64,000 nt of DNA from Ancylobacter amanitiformis (GTDB taxonomy: Bacteria > Pseudomonadota > Alphaproteobacteria > Rhizobiales > Xanthobacteraceae): positions 62,001 to 126,000 of the forward strand of contig NZ_JAUSVR010000006.1 of the NCBI RefSeq assembly GCF_030814815.1. The letters run 5' to 3'. Shown here one piece after another: positions 25,157 to 34,046 of the stretch. Each line of letters begins with the position of its first letter. Position 1 is the first letter of the stretch. The position numbers and the translations under genes were made by a program. Below the pieces are notes generated by a model. It saw only the letters and a list, made by a program, of their open reading frames with translations. It did no database searches and had not been told where the DNA came from.

Positions 25157-25201
25157 TGTATCCCGACGTCTTGTATTCCGACGTCTTGTATTCCGGCGCC
25201 T
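25157..25201. repeat. 15-bp tandem repeat, three copies
   Basis: Three 15-base units, TGTATTCCGACGTCT with 1-3 changes per copy, lie 30 bases after the stop of the small membrane protein gene. Confidence 0.85.
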
Positions 25202-25270
25202 TTGAAGCGGGCTGACGGCGCGCAGGCTCGCTGTTCCGCGATCCATCATGCTGCCACCTGCGGCCCGCCG

Positions 25271-25286
25271 TTAAGCATGTTTTAAC
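25271..25286 (+). promoter_or_regulatory. Perfect CtrA-type binding site upstream of rppH
   Basis: TTAA (25271-25274), seven bases, then TTAAC (25282-25286), an exact match to the alphaproteobacterial CtrA consensus TTAA-N7-TTAAC. It lies 83 bases before the rppH ATG. In DNA this G+C-rich a chance exact match is rare. A further TTAAC occurs at about 25317. Confidence 0.55.
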
Positions 25287-25369
25287 GTGGCGCTCGCGCC
25301 ATTCCGGGGGCGGGCTTAACGTGACGCGCGGTTGTTCGGCCGCCTCTCTTGACGTGCGGACCCATCGCA

Positions 25370-25882
25370 ATGATCCCGTTCGACCAGTTGCCCTATCGTC
25401 CGTGCGTCGGCGTCGTCCTCGTCAATCGCGAGGGCCTGGTCTTCCTCGGCCAGCGCATCGGCGGGGCCGAACATGTCGACGCGCTGCATTCCTGGCAGAT
25501 GCCGCAGGGCGGCATCGACGAGGGTGAGAGCCCGCAGGACGCGGCGCTGCGCGAACTCTACGAGGAAACCAATGTCCGCTCGGTCGAGCCGCTGGCCGAG
25601 GCGCCCGACTGGTTTGCCTATGATCTGCCCGAGCCGGTCGCCCGCGAGGCCTGGAAGGGCCGCTATCGCGGCCAGACGCAGAAATGGATCGCGCTGCGCT
25701 TTACCGGCGACGACCGCGAGATCGATGTCATCCGTCCCGGCGGCGGCAAGCACAAGCCGGAATTCCTTGCCTGGCGCTGGGAGCGGCTGGAGGCGACGCC
25801 CTCGCTGATCATTCCCTTCAAGCGCTCGGTCTATCTGCGGGTGGTCGAGGCTTTCGCGCCGGTTCTGGCGGGGCGGGGCTGA
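25370..25882 (+). CDS. rppH: RNA pyrophosphohydrolase
   Basis: 170 aa. The start [21 protein letters not shown] and the full Nudix box [20 protein letters not shown] (from about residue 47) define RppH/Nud[21 protein letters not shown] and the [22 protein letters not shown] tail are also typical. It removes pyrophosphate from 5' triphosphate mRNA ends, opening them to RNase E. ATG at 25370 is used; an upstream GTG-type start (25349) would add seven residues. A CtrA-type box lies upstream. Confidence 0.95.
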   Translation: MIPFDQLPYRPCVGVVLVNREGLVFLGQRIGGAEHVDALHSWQMPQGGIDEGESPQDAALRELYEETNVRSVEPLAEAPDWFAYDLPEPVAREAWKGRYRGQTQKWIALRFTGDDREIDVIRPGGGKHKPEFLAWRWERLEATPSLIIPFKRSVYLRVVEAFAPVLAGRG

Positions 25883-25919
25883 GCGGCCGGACGCCGCGCG
25901 GGCCGCTGTCGGCATTTGG

Positions 25920-25937
25920 AGAACGAACGTTCGTTCT
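25920..25937. promoter_or_regulatory. 18-bp perfect palindrome: likely TetR operator
   Basis: AGAACGAACGTTCGTTCT is perfectly self-complementary and contains the GAACGAACGTTCGTTC core. It lies 61 bases before the TetR gene and its last base is the first base of a -35 element, the usual position for autorepression by a TetR-family protein. Confidence 0.75.
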
Positions 25938-25965
25938 TGACGCCGTGCGCTTTTGCAACCTTAAT
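25937..25965 (+). promoter_or_regulatory. Sigma-70-type promoter of the TetR-RND operon
   Basis: TTGACG (25937-25942), 17-base spacer, CTTAAT (25960-25965). The -35 abuts the palindromic operator, so repressor binding would block RNA polymerase. The predicted transcript starts about 25 bases before the ATG at 25999. Confidence 0.6.
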
Positions 25966-25998
25966 GCGAATGCGGGAAAAATAAAGTCCGGGGGGACG

Positions 25999-26715
25999 AT
26001 GACGGTCGCAGTTCGTGCCGGTGCCGAGGCATCGTCTGACATGCCGGACACTGTCGTCGGCCGCCGTGGCCCGACACGGATCGACGCGCGTCGCCGCGTG
26101 CTGGACGCGGCCATTGCCTGCTTCACCCGTTCCGGCTTTCACGGCACCTCGATGCACGAGATCTGTGCCGAGGCCGGCATGAGCCCGGGGGCCCTCTACC
26201 GCTATTTTCCCTCCAAGGAGGCGATCATCATCGCCATCGTCGAGGAGGAGCGCGCGCTCAGGGCCGGTCTCGTGGAGACGCTGGAGAGCGCGCCCACCTT
26301 CATCGAGGGGCTGCTGCGCATGGGGCATGCGCTGTTTTCCGGCGAATTGTCGATGATCTGTCTTGAGCTTGGTCCGGAAATCTACGCCGAGGCCTCGCGC
26401 AACCCCGCGCTGAAGCCGACCTTCCAGGCGGTCGAGGACGAGATGAACGTGGCGCTCCGGCGCGCCTTCCTCGCCGCCCGCGCCCGCGGCGAGGTCGACC
26501 CGACGATCGATCCCGATGTCGCCCTGCTGCTCATCAACGCCATTGGCGACGGCCTCGTGCTGCGCAACCGGTTCGACCCGGAACTGACCCTCGAACGTGC
26601 CGCGCCGGCTTTCGCGATGCTGATCGCGCGCATGCTGGCGCCCGCTTCCTTCTTTGCTGCGTCGGCTGCCGCAGCGTCTGTTCCTGGCGCCGCCCATCCG
26701 GACACCACGCCATGA
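25999..26715 (+). CDS. TetR/AcrR repressor of the adjacent RND efflux operon
   Basis: 238 aa. The N-terminal HTH domain is RRVLDAAIACFTRSGFHGTS / MHEICAEAGMSPGALYRYFPSKEAI (about residues 32-76), followed by a C-terminal ligand domain and an Ala-rich end. The ATG at 25999 follows CGGGGGGACG. The stop overlaps the ATG of the adaptor gene, so regulator and pump share one mRNA; with the palindrome upstream this indicates autoregulation relieved by a pump substrate. The ligand cannot be named from sequence. Confidence 0.92.
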   Translation: MTVAVRAGAEASSDMPDTVVGRRGPTRIDARRRVLDAAIACFTRSGFHGTSMHEICAEAGMSPGALYRYFPSKEAIIIAIVEEERALRAGLVETLESAPTFIEGLLRMGHALFSGELSMICLELGPEIYAEASRNPALKPTFQAVEDEMNVALRRAFLAARARGEVDPTIDPDVALLLINAIGDGLVLRNRFDPELTLERAAPAFAMLIARMLAPASFFAASAAAASVPGAAHPDTTP

Positions 26716-27977
26716 TCATAAAGCTTCCTCCCTCCTTCGGCGGGCGCGTTGCGCTTGCCTTCGTCGCCACGGTGGTGGTGGTCGGTGTCGTCGGCCTCGC
26801 TTTCCGCGACCGGTTCAGTTCCGGGCTGCAGATCACCGACGCGGCCCAGGCCGATGATGTGGCCGTGCCGGATCCCAATTCGGTGCGCGCCATTTCCATC
26901 TCCGTCGTGCCGGCGGCGCGGCGCGAGGTGGTCGAGCGGCTGTCGGTGACCGGCACGCTGGTGGCGCGCGAGGAGATCATGGTCGGGGCGGAGATCGACG
27001 GTTTCCGCATCACCGACATCCTGGTGGAGGAGGGCGACCGCGTCACCAAGGGCCAGGTTCTGGCGCGGCTCTCGCGCGATACGCTGGAGACGCTGCTGGC
27101 GCAGAACACCGCGACCGCCGCCAAGGCGCGGGCCGCGATCGCCCAGCAGAAGGCCGCGCTGCAGCAGGCCATGGCCGAGCAGACCGAGGCGGAATCCTCG
27201 GTCGAGCGCGCGCGCACGCTGATCAAGACCGGCGCCACCTCGCAGGAAATGCTGGATGCCCGCGAGCGCGCCGCCAAGGTGGCCGCGGCTCAGGTGGCCG
27301 CCGCCGAGGAATCGATTACCGCCTCGGAAGCCGAATCGGCGCAGATCCGCGCCAATCGCGATGAAATCGACGTTCGCATCGACCGTACCGACATCCGCGC
27401 GCCCGAGGCCGGCATCGTCGCCGCCCGGTCCGCGCGCATCGGCGCCATCGGCCTCGCCTCCAATCCCGAGCCGCTGTTCCGCATCGTCAAGGACGGCGCC
27501 ATCGACCTCGAGGCGGAAGTGCCGGAATCGGCGCTGCCGCGGGTGACGCTGGGGCTTCCGGTGGCGGTGACGCCGGCCGGCTTCAACGAGCCGTTGCAGG
27601 CCAGCGTGCGGCTGATCGGCGCCAAGGTCGATGCCACCACCCGCCTCGCCCATGTCGCGGTGGCGCTGCCCGACGACGAGCGGCTGCGTCCCGGCGCCTA
27701 TGGCCGCGGCGTGATCGAGATTGCCCGGCGGGTCGGCCTCGCCCTGCCGCAGGCCTCGCTGCAATTCACCTCCGAGGGCGTGTTCGTCTTCGTGGTCGAG
27801 GACGACACCGTGCGCCGCCGTGCCGTCACCACCGGCCTCAAGGGCGATGGCTATGTCGAGATCCTCGAAGGCGTGAACGAAGGTGACAGCGTTGTCGCCA
27901 AGGCCGGCGGCTTCCTGCGCGAGGGCGACCGCGTCACGCCCATTCCGCTCACCTCGCAGGAGAAGGAGGGGGTCTGA
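26712..27977 (+). CDS. RND efflux periplasmic adaptor (membrane fusion protein)
   Basis: 421 aa. One N-terminal anchor helix (ALAFVATVVVVGVVGLAF) is followed by the first half-lipoyl region VGAEIDGFRITDILVEEGDRVTKGQVLARL, a coiled-coil hairpin (about residues 125-215), the second half-lipoyl IRAPEAGIVAARSARIGAIG, then beta-barrel and membrane-proximal domains. It bridges the pump to an outer-membrane channel. No tolC-like gene is in the operon, so an outside channel must serve. It overlaps its neighbours on both sides (ATGA at 26712, TGATG at 27975). Confidence 0.92.
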   Translation: MIIKLPPSFGGRVALAFVATVVVVGVVGLAFRDRFSSGLQITDAAQADDVAVPDPNSVRAISISVVPAARREVVERLSVTGTLVAREEIMVGAEIDGFRITDILVEEGDRVTKGQVLARLSRDTLETLLAQNTATAAKARAAIAQQKAALQQAMAEQTEAESSVERARTLIKTGATSQEMLDARERAAKVAAAQVAAAEESITASEAESAQIRANRDEIDVRIDRTDIRAPEAGIVAARSARIGAIGLASNPEPLFRIVKDGAIDLEAEVPESALPRVTLGLPVAVTPAGFNEPLQASVRLIGAKVDATTRLAHVAVALPDDERLRPGAYGRGVIEIARRVGLALPQASLQFTSEGVFVFVVEDDTVRRRAVTTGLKGDGYVEILEGVNEGDSVVAKAGGFLREGDRVTPIPLTSQEKEGV

Positions 27978-30900
27978 TGGCTCTCAACGTCTCCGCCTGG
28001 GCGATCCGCAAACCCGTTCCATCCATCGTCCTGTTCGTCGTGCTGACGGTGGTCGGCCTCTACACGTTCGGCCGGCTGCCGATCACGCGCATGCCGAATA
28101 TCGACGTGCCCATCGTCGCGGTCACCATCATCCAGCCGGGCGCCGCGCCCAGCGAGCTGGAGACGCAGGTTACGAAACGCGTCGAGACGGCGATTTCCGG
28201 CGTGCCGGGGGTGAAGCACCTCACCTCCAGCGTCACCGAGGGCCAGTCCTTCACCGTCATCGAGTTCCAGCTGGAGACGCAGGTCGACCGCGCGGTGAAC
28301 GATATCCGCGACGCCGTGACCAATATCCGTTCCGAACTGCCGCAGGACATCCAGGAACCGCTGGTGCAGCGGATCGACGTCGAAGGCATGGCCATCGCCA
28401 CCTATGCCGCCTCGGCGCCGAGCATGACGCCGGAGGAACTGTCCTGGTTCGTCGACGACACCGTCATCCGCTCCATGCAGGGTGTGCGCGGCATCGCCCA
28501 GGTGAAGCGCGAGGGCGGCGTGGATCGCGAGGTCCGTATCTCGCTCGACCCCGACCGGCTGTCCGCGCTGGGCGTGACGGCGGCGGATGTCAACCATCAG
28601 GTCGCCGCCACCAATGTCGACCTTGCCGGCGGCCGCGGCCGCATCGGCACGCAGGAACAGTCCGTGCGCACGCTCGGCGGCGCCACCACCGTGGCCCAGC
28701 TGGCCGAGACCCGCATCGCGCTGCCGGGCGGGCGGCATGTGCGGCTCGCCGATCTCGGCACCGTGACCGACGGCGCCGCCGAGCCGCGCCTGTTCGCCCG
28801 ACTGGACGGCAAGCCGGTCGTCGCCTTCGGCATCTACCGCGCGAAGGGCTATTCGGACGTGGTGGTGGCGGAATCGGCCGAGCAGGAACTGCGCAAGCTT
28901 GAGGCCGCCTATCCCGAGATCCGCATCACGCTGATCGATTCCACCGTGAAATACACCAAGGCGGACTATGAATCCGCCATGCATACCCTCATCGAGGGGG
29001 CGGTGCTCGCGGTCATCGTGGTGTTCCTGTTCCTGCGCGACTGGCGCGCCACCGTGGTCTCCGCCCTTGCGATCCCGCTCTCCATCCTGCCCACCTTCTG
29101 GGTGATGGACATGCTGGGCTTCTCGCTGAACGGCGTGAGTCTTCTGGCCGTGACGCTGGTGACGGGCATTCTGGTCGACGACGCCATCGTCGAGATCGAG
29201 AATATCGTGCGCCATATGCGCATGGGCAAGTCGGCCTATCGCGCCTCCATCGAGGCCGCCGACGAAATCGGCCTCGCGGTGGTGGCGACCACGCTCACCA
29301 TCGTCGCGGTGTTCCTGCCGGTCAGCTTCATGGGCGGCATTGCCGGCCAGTATTTCCGGCAGTTCGGCATCACCGTCGCGGTGGCCGTGCTGTTCTCGCT
29401 GCTGGTGGCGCGCCTGCTGACGCCCATGCTGGCCGCCTATTTCATGCGCGACGAGGGCCACCGGGAAACCGAAGACACCCGGCTGATGCGCTGGTACGTG
29501 CAGCTGCTGCGCGATTCGGTCCGCCACCGCTTTCTCACCGTGGCGGGCGGCATCGTGCTGTTCATCGCCTCGATGTGGCTGTCCAGCCTGTTGCCCTCCG
29601 GCTTCATCCCCAGTTCGGACGTCTCGCGCTCGGTGCTCGCCCTGGAACTGCCTCCCGGCGACACGCTGGACCAGACCCGCGACATGGTGGACGAGGTCTC
29701 CACCCGCCTGAAGGCCCAGCCCGAGGTGGCGAGCGTCTATGCCACCGGCGGTTCGAGTTCGGCCGGCGGCCCGTTTGGCGACGGCGGCGAGGTGAACAAG
29801 GCGACCGTCATCATCAACCTCGTGCCGCGCGACAAGCGCGACGAGACGCAGAAGCAGTTCGAGCACCGCATGGTGCGCGAACTGGCGCCCATCCCCGACC
29901 TACGGTTCAGTTTCGGTGCCTCGGGCGGCGTCGGGCCGGGCGGGCGCGAGTTCACCCTGGTTCTGTCCGGCTCGGACGGCGCGACCGTGGACAAGGCGGC
30001 GCTGGAGCTGGAACGCGAGATCCGCGCCGAGGTGAAGGGCCTGTCCAACGTGGTCTCCACCGTCGCTCTGGAGCGGCCGGAACTGCGCGTCGTGCCCAAG
30101 CTCGCCGAGGCGGCCGAGCTCGGCGTCTCCGTGGCCGACATCGCCCAGACGGTGCGCATCGCCACCATTGGCGACATCGCGCAGAATCTCGCCAAGTTCT
30201 CCGCCGGCGACCGGCAGGTGCCGATCCGCGTGCAGCTGGACGAGCGCGCGCGTGCCGACATCTCCACCTTCGAGATGCTGCGGGTGCGGACCGGGACGGG
30301 CGCCTCGGTGCCGCTCTCGGCGGTGGCCGACATTTCCTTCGGCACCGGCCCCTCCAGCCTCGATCGCTATGACCGCGCCCGGCGCGTGGCCATCGAAGGC
30401 GACCTTGCCGGCTATACCCAGCTCGGCGAGGCGCTGGAGGAGGTCTACGCCCTGCCGGCCGCGCGCAACCTGCCGGCGGGCGTGGTGCTGAAGGAGACCG
30501 GCGACGCCGAGATCATGGGCGAGGTCTTCTCGGGCTTCACGACCGCCATGAGCGCGGGCATCCTCATGGTGTTCGCCGTGCTGGTGCTGCTATTCGCCAA
30601 TGTGCTGCAGCCCATCACCATCCTCATCGCGCTGCCGCTGTCGGTGGGCGGCGCCTTCGTTGCCCTGCTGCTGACCAACAACGCACTGACACTGCCGGTG
30701 GTGATCGGCTTCCTGATGCTGATGGGCATCGTGACCAAGAACACCATCCTGCTGGTCGATTTCGCCATCGAGGCGATCAATGCGGGCGAGGATCGCGGGA
30801 CGGCGCTGATCGAGGCCGGCCGCAAGCGCGCCCAGCCCATCATCATGACCACCATCGCCATGGTCGCCGGCATGATGCCCTCTGCCCTGGGCATCGGTGA

Positions 30901-31243
30901 GGGCGGCGACTTCCGCTCGCCCATGGCGATCGCGGTGATCGGCGGGCTGCTGGCTTCCACCGCGCTGTCGCTGGTCTTCGTGCCGGCGGTGTTCACGCTG
31001 ATCGATGATCTCGGCGTCTATCTCGGGGGCCTGCTCAACCGGTTCGTCGGCGAGACCGACGAGCCGCCGGGCTATGATGCGGGGACGCAGACACCCACCG
31101 CCGCGCCTCCGGCGCCCCATCCGGTCGCGCCGCAGGGGGCGGGGCCGCATCCGGTCGGCCCCGCTATGTCTGGCCCTGCCGCCGGCCCGCGTGCCGTCGG
31201 CTCGCTGCCGGCCCCACCCCGCCCGCCCATAGCTGCGGAGTAG
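27977..31243 (+). CDS. RND-family efflux transporter, inner-membrane pump
   Basis: 1088 aa, about 12 helices with two large periplasmic loops. Proton-relay residues are present: the Asp-Asp pair in [13 protein letters not shown] near residue 400 and Lys921 in [41 protein letters not shown] starts the protein directly. Such pumps of the hydrophobe/amphiphile (HAE) branch export drugs, solvents or detergents by proton antiport. The last ~65 residues are an unusual Pro/Ala/Gly-rich cytoplasmic tail after the final helix. It is the final gene of the TetR-regulated operon. Confidence 0.93.
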   Translation: MALNVSAWAIRKPVPSIVLFVVLTVVGLYTFGRLPITRMPNIDVPIVAVTIIQPGAAPSELETQVTKRVETAISGVPGVKHLTSSVTEGQSFTVIEFQLETQVDRAVNDIRDAVTNIRSELPQDIQEPLVQRIDVEGMAIATYAASAPSMTPEELSWFVDDTVIRSMQGVRGIAQVKREGGVDREVRISLDPDRLSALGVTAADVNHQVAATNVDLAGGRGRIGTQEQSVRTLGGATTVAQLAETRIALPGGRHVRLADLGTVTDGAAEPRLFARLDGKPVVAFGIYRAKGYSDVVVAESAEQELRKLEAAYPEIRITLIDSTVKYTKADYESAMHTLIEGAVLAVIVVFLFLRDWRATVVSALAIPLSILPTFWVMDMLGFSLNGVSLLAVTLVTGILVDDAIVEIENIVRHMRMGKSAYRASIEAADEIGLAVVATTLTIVAVFLPVSFMGGIAGQYFRQFGITVAVAVLFSLLVARLLTPMLAAYFMRDEGHRETEDTRLMRWYVQLLRDSVRHRFLTVAGGIVLFIASMWLSSLLPSGFIPSSDVSRSVLALELPPGDTLDQTRDMVDEVSTRLKAQPEVASVYATGGSSSAGGPFGDGGEVNKATVIINLVPRDKRDETQKQFEHRMVRELAPIPDLRFSFGASGGVGPGGREFTLVLSGSDGATVDKAALELEREIRAEVKGLSNVVSTVALERPELRVVPKLAEAAELGVSVADIAQTVRIATIGDIAQNLAKFSAGDRQVPIRVQLDERARADISTFEMLRVRTGTGASVPLSAVADISFGTGPSSLDRYDRARRVAIEGDLAGYTQLGEALEEVYALPAARNLPAGVVLKETGDAEIMGEVFSGFTTAMSAGILMVFAVLVLLFANVLQPITILIALPLSVGGAFVALLLTNNALTLPVVIGFLMLMGIVTKNTILLVDFAIEAINAGEDRGTALIEAGRKRAQPIIMTTIAMVAGMMPSALGIGEGGDFRSPMAIAVIGGLLASTALSLVFVPAVFTLIDDLGVYLGGLLNRFVGETDEPPGYDAGTQTPTAAPPAPHPVAPQGAGPHPVGPAMSGPAAGPRAVGSLPAPPRPPIAAE

Positions 31244-31310
31244 CCGGCCGACAGGGCTTGCGGTGCGCTTATCCCCTCCGCCCCATCCCCTCCGCCCCCC
31301 GGAGGGGCCA

Positions 31311-31358
31311 GGTGAGGAACCGGCCACCACGCCCCCCTTAGGTGACCGGTTCCTCACC
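31311..31358. repeat. Intergenic inverted repeat (13-bp arms)
   Basis: GGTGAGGAACCGG (31311-31323) and its exact complement CCGGTTCCTCACC (31346-31358) flank a 22-base C-rich loop. It sits between the RND gene and the convergent LON-domain gene, within a stretch of CCCCTCCGCC-type sequence (31266-31310). It could end transcription on both strands or be a dispersed palindromic element. Confidence 0.7.
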
Positions 31359-31403
31359 ACCCCTGCCCGGTGCACGGCGGGTGGGTGGGGAGGGCGCCCG
31401 GGG

Positions 31404-32081
31404 TCACTGCAAAGGGGTGTCGCCCTCGCCGGCGGTGCGGGCCATGCTCATCTGCGTGACGGCGATCAGCATTTCCGCGCGCGCCGCGAGGGTCGCGGCC
31501 TCCAGCAGCGCCTGCTTCTCGCGCGGGCCGAACGGCGCCATCATGGCGAGCGCGTTGACCAGGGCCTCATTGGGCGCATTCTTGATGCCCTCCCAATCCG
31601 CTTCCAGTTCGTTGGCGTCGAGATAGTCGGCGAGCGTGCGCAGCAGCGCGCCACGGTCCACCGCCTCGGCGCCGAAGCCGGGGGTGAAGTCGTCGCGGAA
31701 GGCCTCGAAATCGACCTCGCCCTGCCGGAACGGGGTGCCGACCTCAAGCTCCTTCACGAGGCGGAAGCGGGCAATGCCGGTCAGCGCCAGCAAATAGCGC
31801 CCGTCGCCGCTCTCGGCGATCTCGGTGATGCGCCCCACGCAGCCGACGCCGGCCAGCGCCTTGCCGCCGTCGAGCGGCCGGCCGGCCAGATCGAAGGCCG
31901 GCTGGATCATGCCGATGAGCCGGCCGCCGGCGAGCGCCGCGTCGATCATCTCGACATAGCGTGGCTCGAAGACATTGAGCGGAAGCTGGCTGTGCGGCAG
32001 CAGCAGAACCCCTTCCAGCGGAAACAGCGGGATGAGGCTCGGCAGTTCCGACGGACCGCCATAGGGCCGGTTGATGGGCAT
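31404..32081 (-). CDS. LON peptidase substrate-binding domain protein
   Basis: 225 aa. The whole length is a Lon N-terminal (PF02190) domain without ATPase or protease parts: LIPLFPLEGVLLLPHSQLPLNVFEPRYVEMI, GRITEIAESGDGRYLLALTGIARFRL, and a helical end. Stand-alone LON-domain proteins are widespread in alphaproteobacteria, with unknown partners. ATG at 32081 has AGGAG six bases upstream. It follows cnoX on the same strand after a 255-base gap. The pair YbbN-LON-domain is often kept together, which hints at a protein quality-control role. Confidence 0.9.
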   Translation of the reverse strand: MPINRPYGGPSELPSLIPLFPLEGVLLLPHSQLPLNVFEPRYVEMIDAALAGGRLIGMIQPAFDLAGRPLDGGKALAGVGCVGRITEIAESGDGRYLLALTGIARFRLVKELEVGTPFRQGEVDFEAFRDDFTPGFGAEAVDRGALLRTLADYLDANELEADWEGIKNAPNEALVNALAMMAPFGPREKQALLEAATLAARAEMLIAVTQMSMARTAGEGDTPLQ

Positions 32082-32336
32082 CGGCACTCCTGAAAGAAAC
32101 ACGCCCGAAATTGGCTCGCCGGCAGCGCGGAATAGCCCTGCCGGCCGGCGCCGGGGACAGGATCATGCCCGCGCCCCTGCGCTTTTGCATGTCCCGACGT
32201 TTGAATCCACAGCGCTGTCCGGCCCGTTGCGGGAAATTGCGCGGCGCCGGGACGAGGACGCGACGGCGCGCCTCGGGCGCGCGCGACCTCTTGAGCCCGC
32301 CGCCGGCCGCTGGGGATAAGGCCGGGGAGGCCCCGC

Positions 32337-33263
32337 TCAGGCGAACAGGATGGAGGACAGGCGCCGCCGGCCGGTGATGGTGTGCTCGTCGGTCGGTCCC
32401 CAGGCCTCGAACAGCTGCACCAGCTGCTTGCGCGCGCCGTCCTCGTTCCAGGTGCGGTCCTTGCGCACGATGGCGAGCAGGTGGTCGGCCGCCTCCTCGC
32501 GCAGGCCGCGCGCGTTGAGCGCCAGCGCCAGATCGAACCGCGCCTGATGGTCGAGCGCGTTGGCGGCGACCCGGGCCTCCAGTTCGCGCACGTCGCCGAG
32601 CCCGGCCGCCGCCTCTTCCAGCTCGATGGCGGCACGCACGGCGGCGATGCCGGCATCGCTCGCCGCGGTCTCCGGCGCCAGAGCCAGCGTCGCCTTGGCC
32701 TCCTCGACATGTCCGCCGGAGAGCTGGGTGCGCGCGAGGCCGGCAATGGCCTTCACATTGGCGGGCTCCTCGGCGAGCACGGCGGCGAAGATCTCCGCTG
32801 CGCCGGCAAGGTCGCCCTCGGCGAGCGCGGCCTCGCCCGAGGCGACCACTTCGGCGATGTCGCCACCGCTGGCGGCGGCCACCAGCCGGTCGACCAGCGC
32901 CTGCACCTGCGTCTCCGGCTGCGCGCCCATGAAGCCGTCAATGGGCTGGCCGTTGACGAAGGCGTAGACGGTGGGCAGCGACTGGATGCCGAGCTGCTGG
33001 GCGACGGCGGGATGCTCGTCCGTGTTCATCTTGGCGAGGCGGATCTTGCCCTTGGCCCCACGCACCACCTTCTCGATGATCGGGGTGAGCTGCTTGCACG
33101 GGCCGCACCAGGGCGCCCAGAAATCCACCAGCACCGGGCGCTGGCGCGATTCCTCGACCACGTCCTTCATGAAGCTCCGGGTGGTGACGTCGATCACGAC
33201 ATCGTCGCCAGCGGGAGAGGCGGCCCCGTTCTCGGCCGGGTTGGCGGGCTGGTTCAGCAACAT
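32337..33263 (-). CDS. cnoX: CnoX/YbbN co-chaperone: thioredoxin domain plus TPR-like domain
   Basis: 308 aa. A thioredoxin domain (about residues 22-135) has the active site WCGPC (Cys53, Cys56). A C-terminal helical region with TPR-type repeats (GEAALAEGDLAGAAEIFAAVL, ALDHQARFDLALALNARG) follows. The fusion is the YbbN/CnoX family, which holds client proteins and hands them to GroEL/DnaK. The intact CGPC pair suggests redox activity, unlike E. coli YbbN (SxxC). The ATG at 33263 is preceded by GAGGACTG. The 255 bases upstream of the LON gene (32082-32336) hold nothing I recognise. Confidence 0.92.
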   Translation of the reverse strand: MLLNQPANPAENGAASPAGDDVVIDVTTRSFMKDVVEESRQRPVLVDFWAPWCGPCKQLTPIIEKVVRGAKGKIRLAKMNTDEHPAVAQQLGIQSLPTVYAFVNGQPIDGFMGAQPETQVQALVDRLVAAASGGDIAEVVASGEAALAEGDLAGAAEIFAAVLAEEPANVKAIAGLARTQLSGGHVEEAKATLALAPETAASDAGIAAVRAAIELEEAAAGLGDVRELEARVAANALDHQARFDLALALNARGLREEAADHLLAIVRKDRTWNEDGARKQLVQLFEAWGPTDEHTITGRRRLSSILFA

Positions 33264-33360
33264 GGGACAGTCCTCGCAGTGCTTGTCGTGTTGACCGCTT
33301 GTTTGCCGCTTAACATGGTCCGTCGCGCCGGGAATGCAACCGCTGCAACCGCGCGCGGCA

Positions 33361-33957
33361 TCAGGCTTGTTCCAGCGTATCGGCCCGGCGCGGCACGGCC
33401 ATGACGATGGGTTCATGCCCGGTCGCGCGCAGGAAGCGGACCAGGTCGTCGCGGCCGATCGTGGTGGTCGCGGTATTGACCAGCGGATGGCAGTTGATCT
33501 CGGCGAAGGCCATCAGCTCGATGTCGAGCACCACCGTCACGCGGCCCTGCCGATCGTTGATCGGGGCGAAGGCGGTGACCGCCCCGGGCTTCACGCCCAG
33601 CACTTCCTCCAGCAGATCGGCGCTGCCGAAGGAGAGCTTGCTCGCGGCGCCCAGCGGGCCGTGCAGGTTCTTGAGATCGACGCGGGCCTCCTCCTCGACC
33701 ACGACGAGGAAGAGGTTGCCCTTCTTGTCCTTGAGAAACAGGTTCTTGGTGTGCCCGCCGGCAATGTCGCCGCGCAGCGTCTGCGAATCCTCCACCGTGA
33801 AGAGCGGGGGATGCGTGATGGTGCGTGTGTCGATGCCGAGTTCCGCCAGACGGGCGAATAACTGCTCCGCCGTGAGCGGCGGCGCGGCGGGAGCGGCAGT
33901 GGAGGCCTCTGGGGAGGCGTCTGGCGAGGCATCGAGCGAGGCATCGAGCGCGGACAT
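33361..33957 (-). CDS. YbaK/ProX-type prolyl-tRNA editing protein
   Basis: 198 aa. The editing domain carries ELGIDTRTITHPPLFTVEDSQ, GGHTKNLFLKDKKGNLFLVVV (the Lys/Asn pocket) and the closing GHEPIVMAVP. This matches the ProXp-ala/PrdX branch that hydrolyses mis-acylated Ala-tRNA(Pro) in trans. The first ~28 residues are a low-complexity leader (DASLDASPDASPEAS) encoded by 12-base repeats, so the true start could be internal. It stands between cnoX and the AlgJ-like gene, all on the minus strand. Confidence 0.88.
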   Translation of the reverse strand: MSALDASLDASPDASPEASTAAPAAPPLTAEQLFARLAELGIDTRTITHPPLFTVEDSQTLRGDIAGGHTKNLFLKDKKGNLFLVVVEEEARVDLKNLHGPLGAASKLSFGSADLLEEVLGVKPGAVTAFAPINDRQGRVTVVLDIELMAFAEINCHPLVNTATTTIGRDDLVRFLRATGHEPIVMAVPRRADTLEQA

Positions 33958-34046
33958 GGGCGGGATCCTTTCGCCCGCCTTCTAATGCCGCGAGCCCCCT
34001 GGCGGCAAGCACGGGCGTGCTTGGGGGCAGCGCCCGTCCGCCCGGC

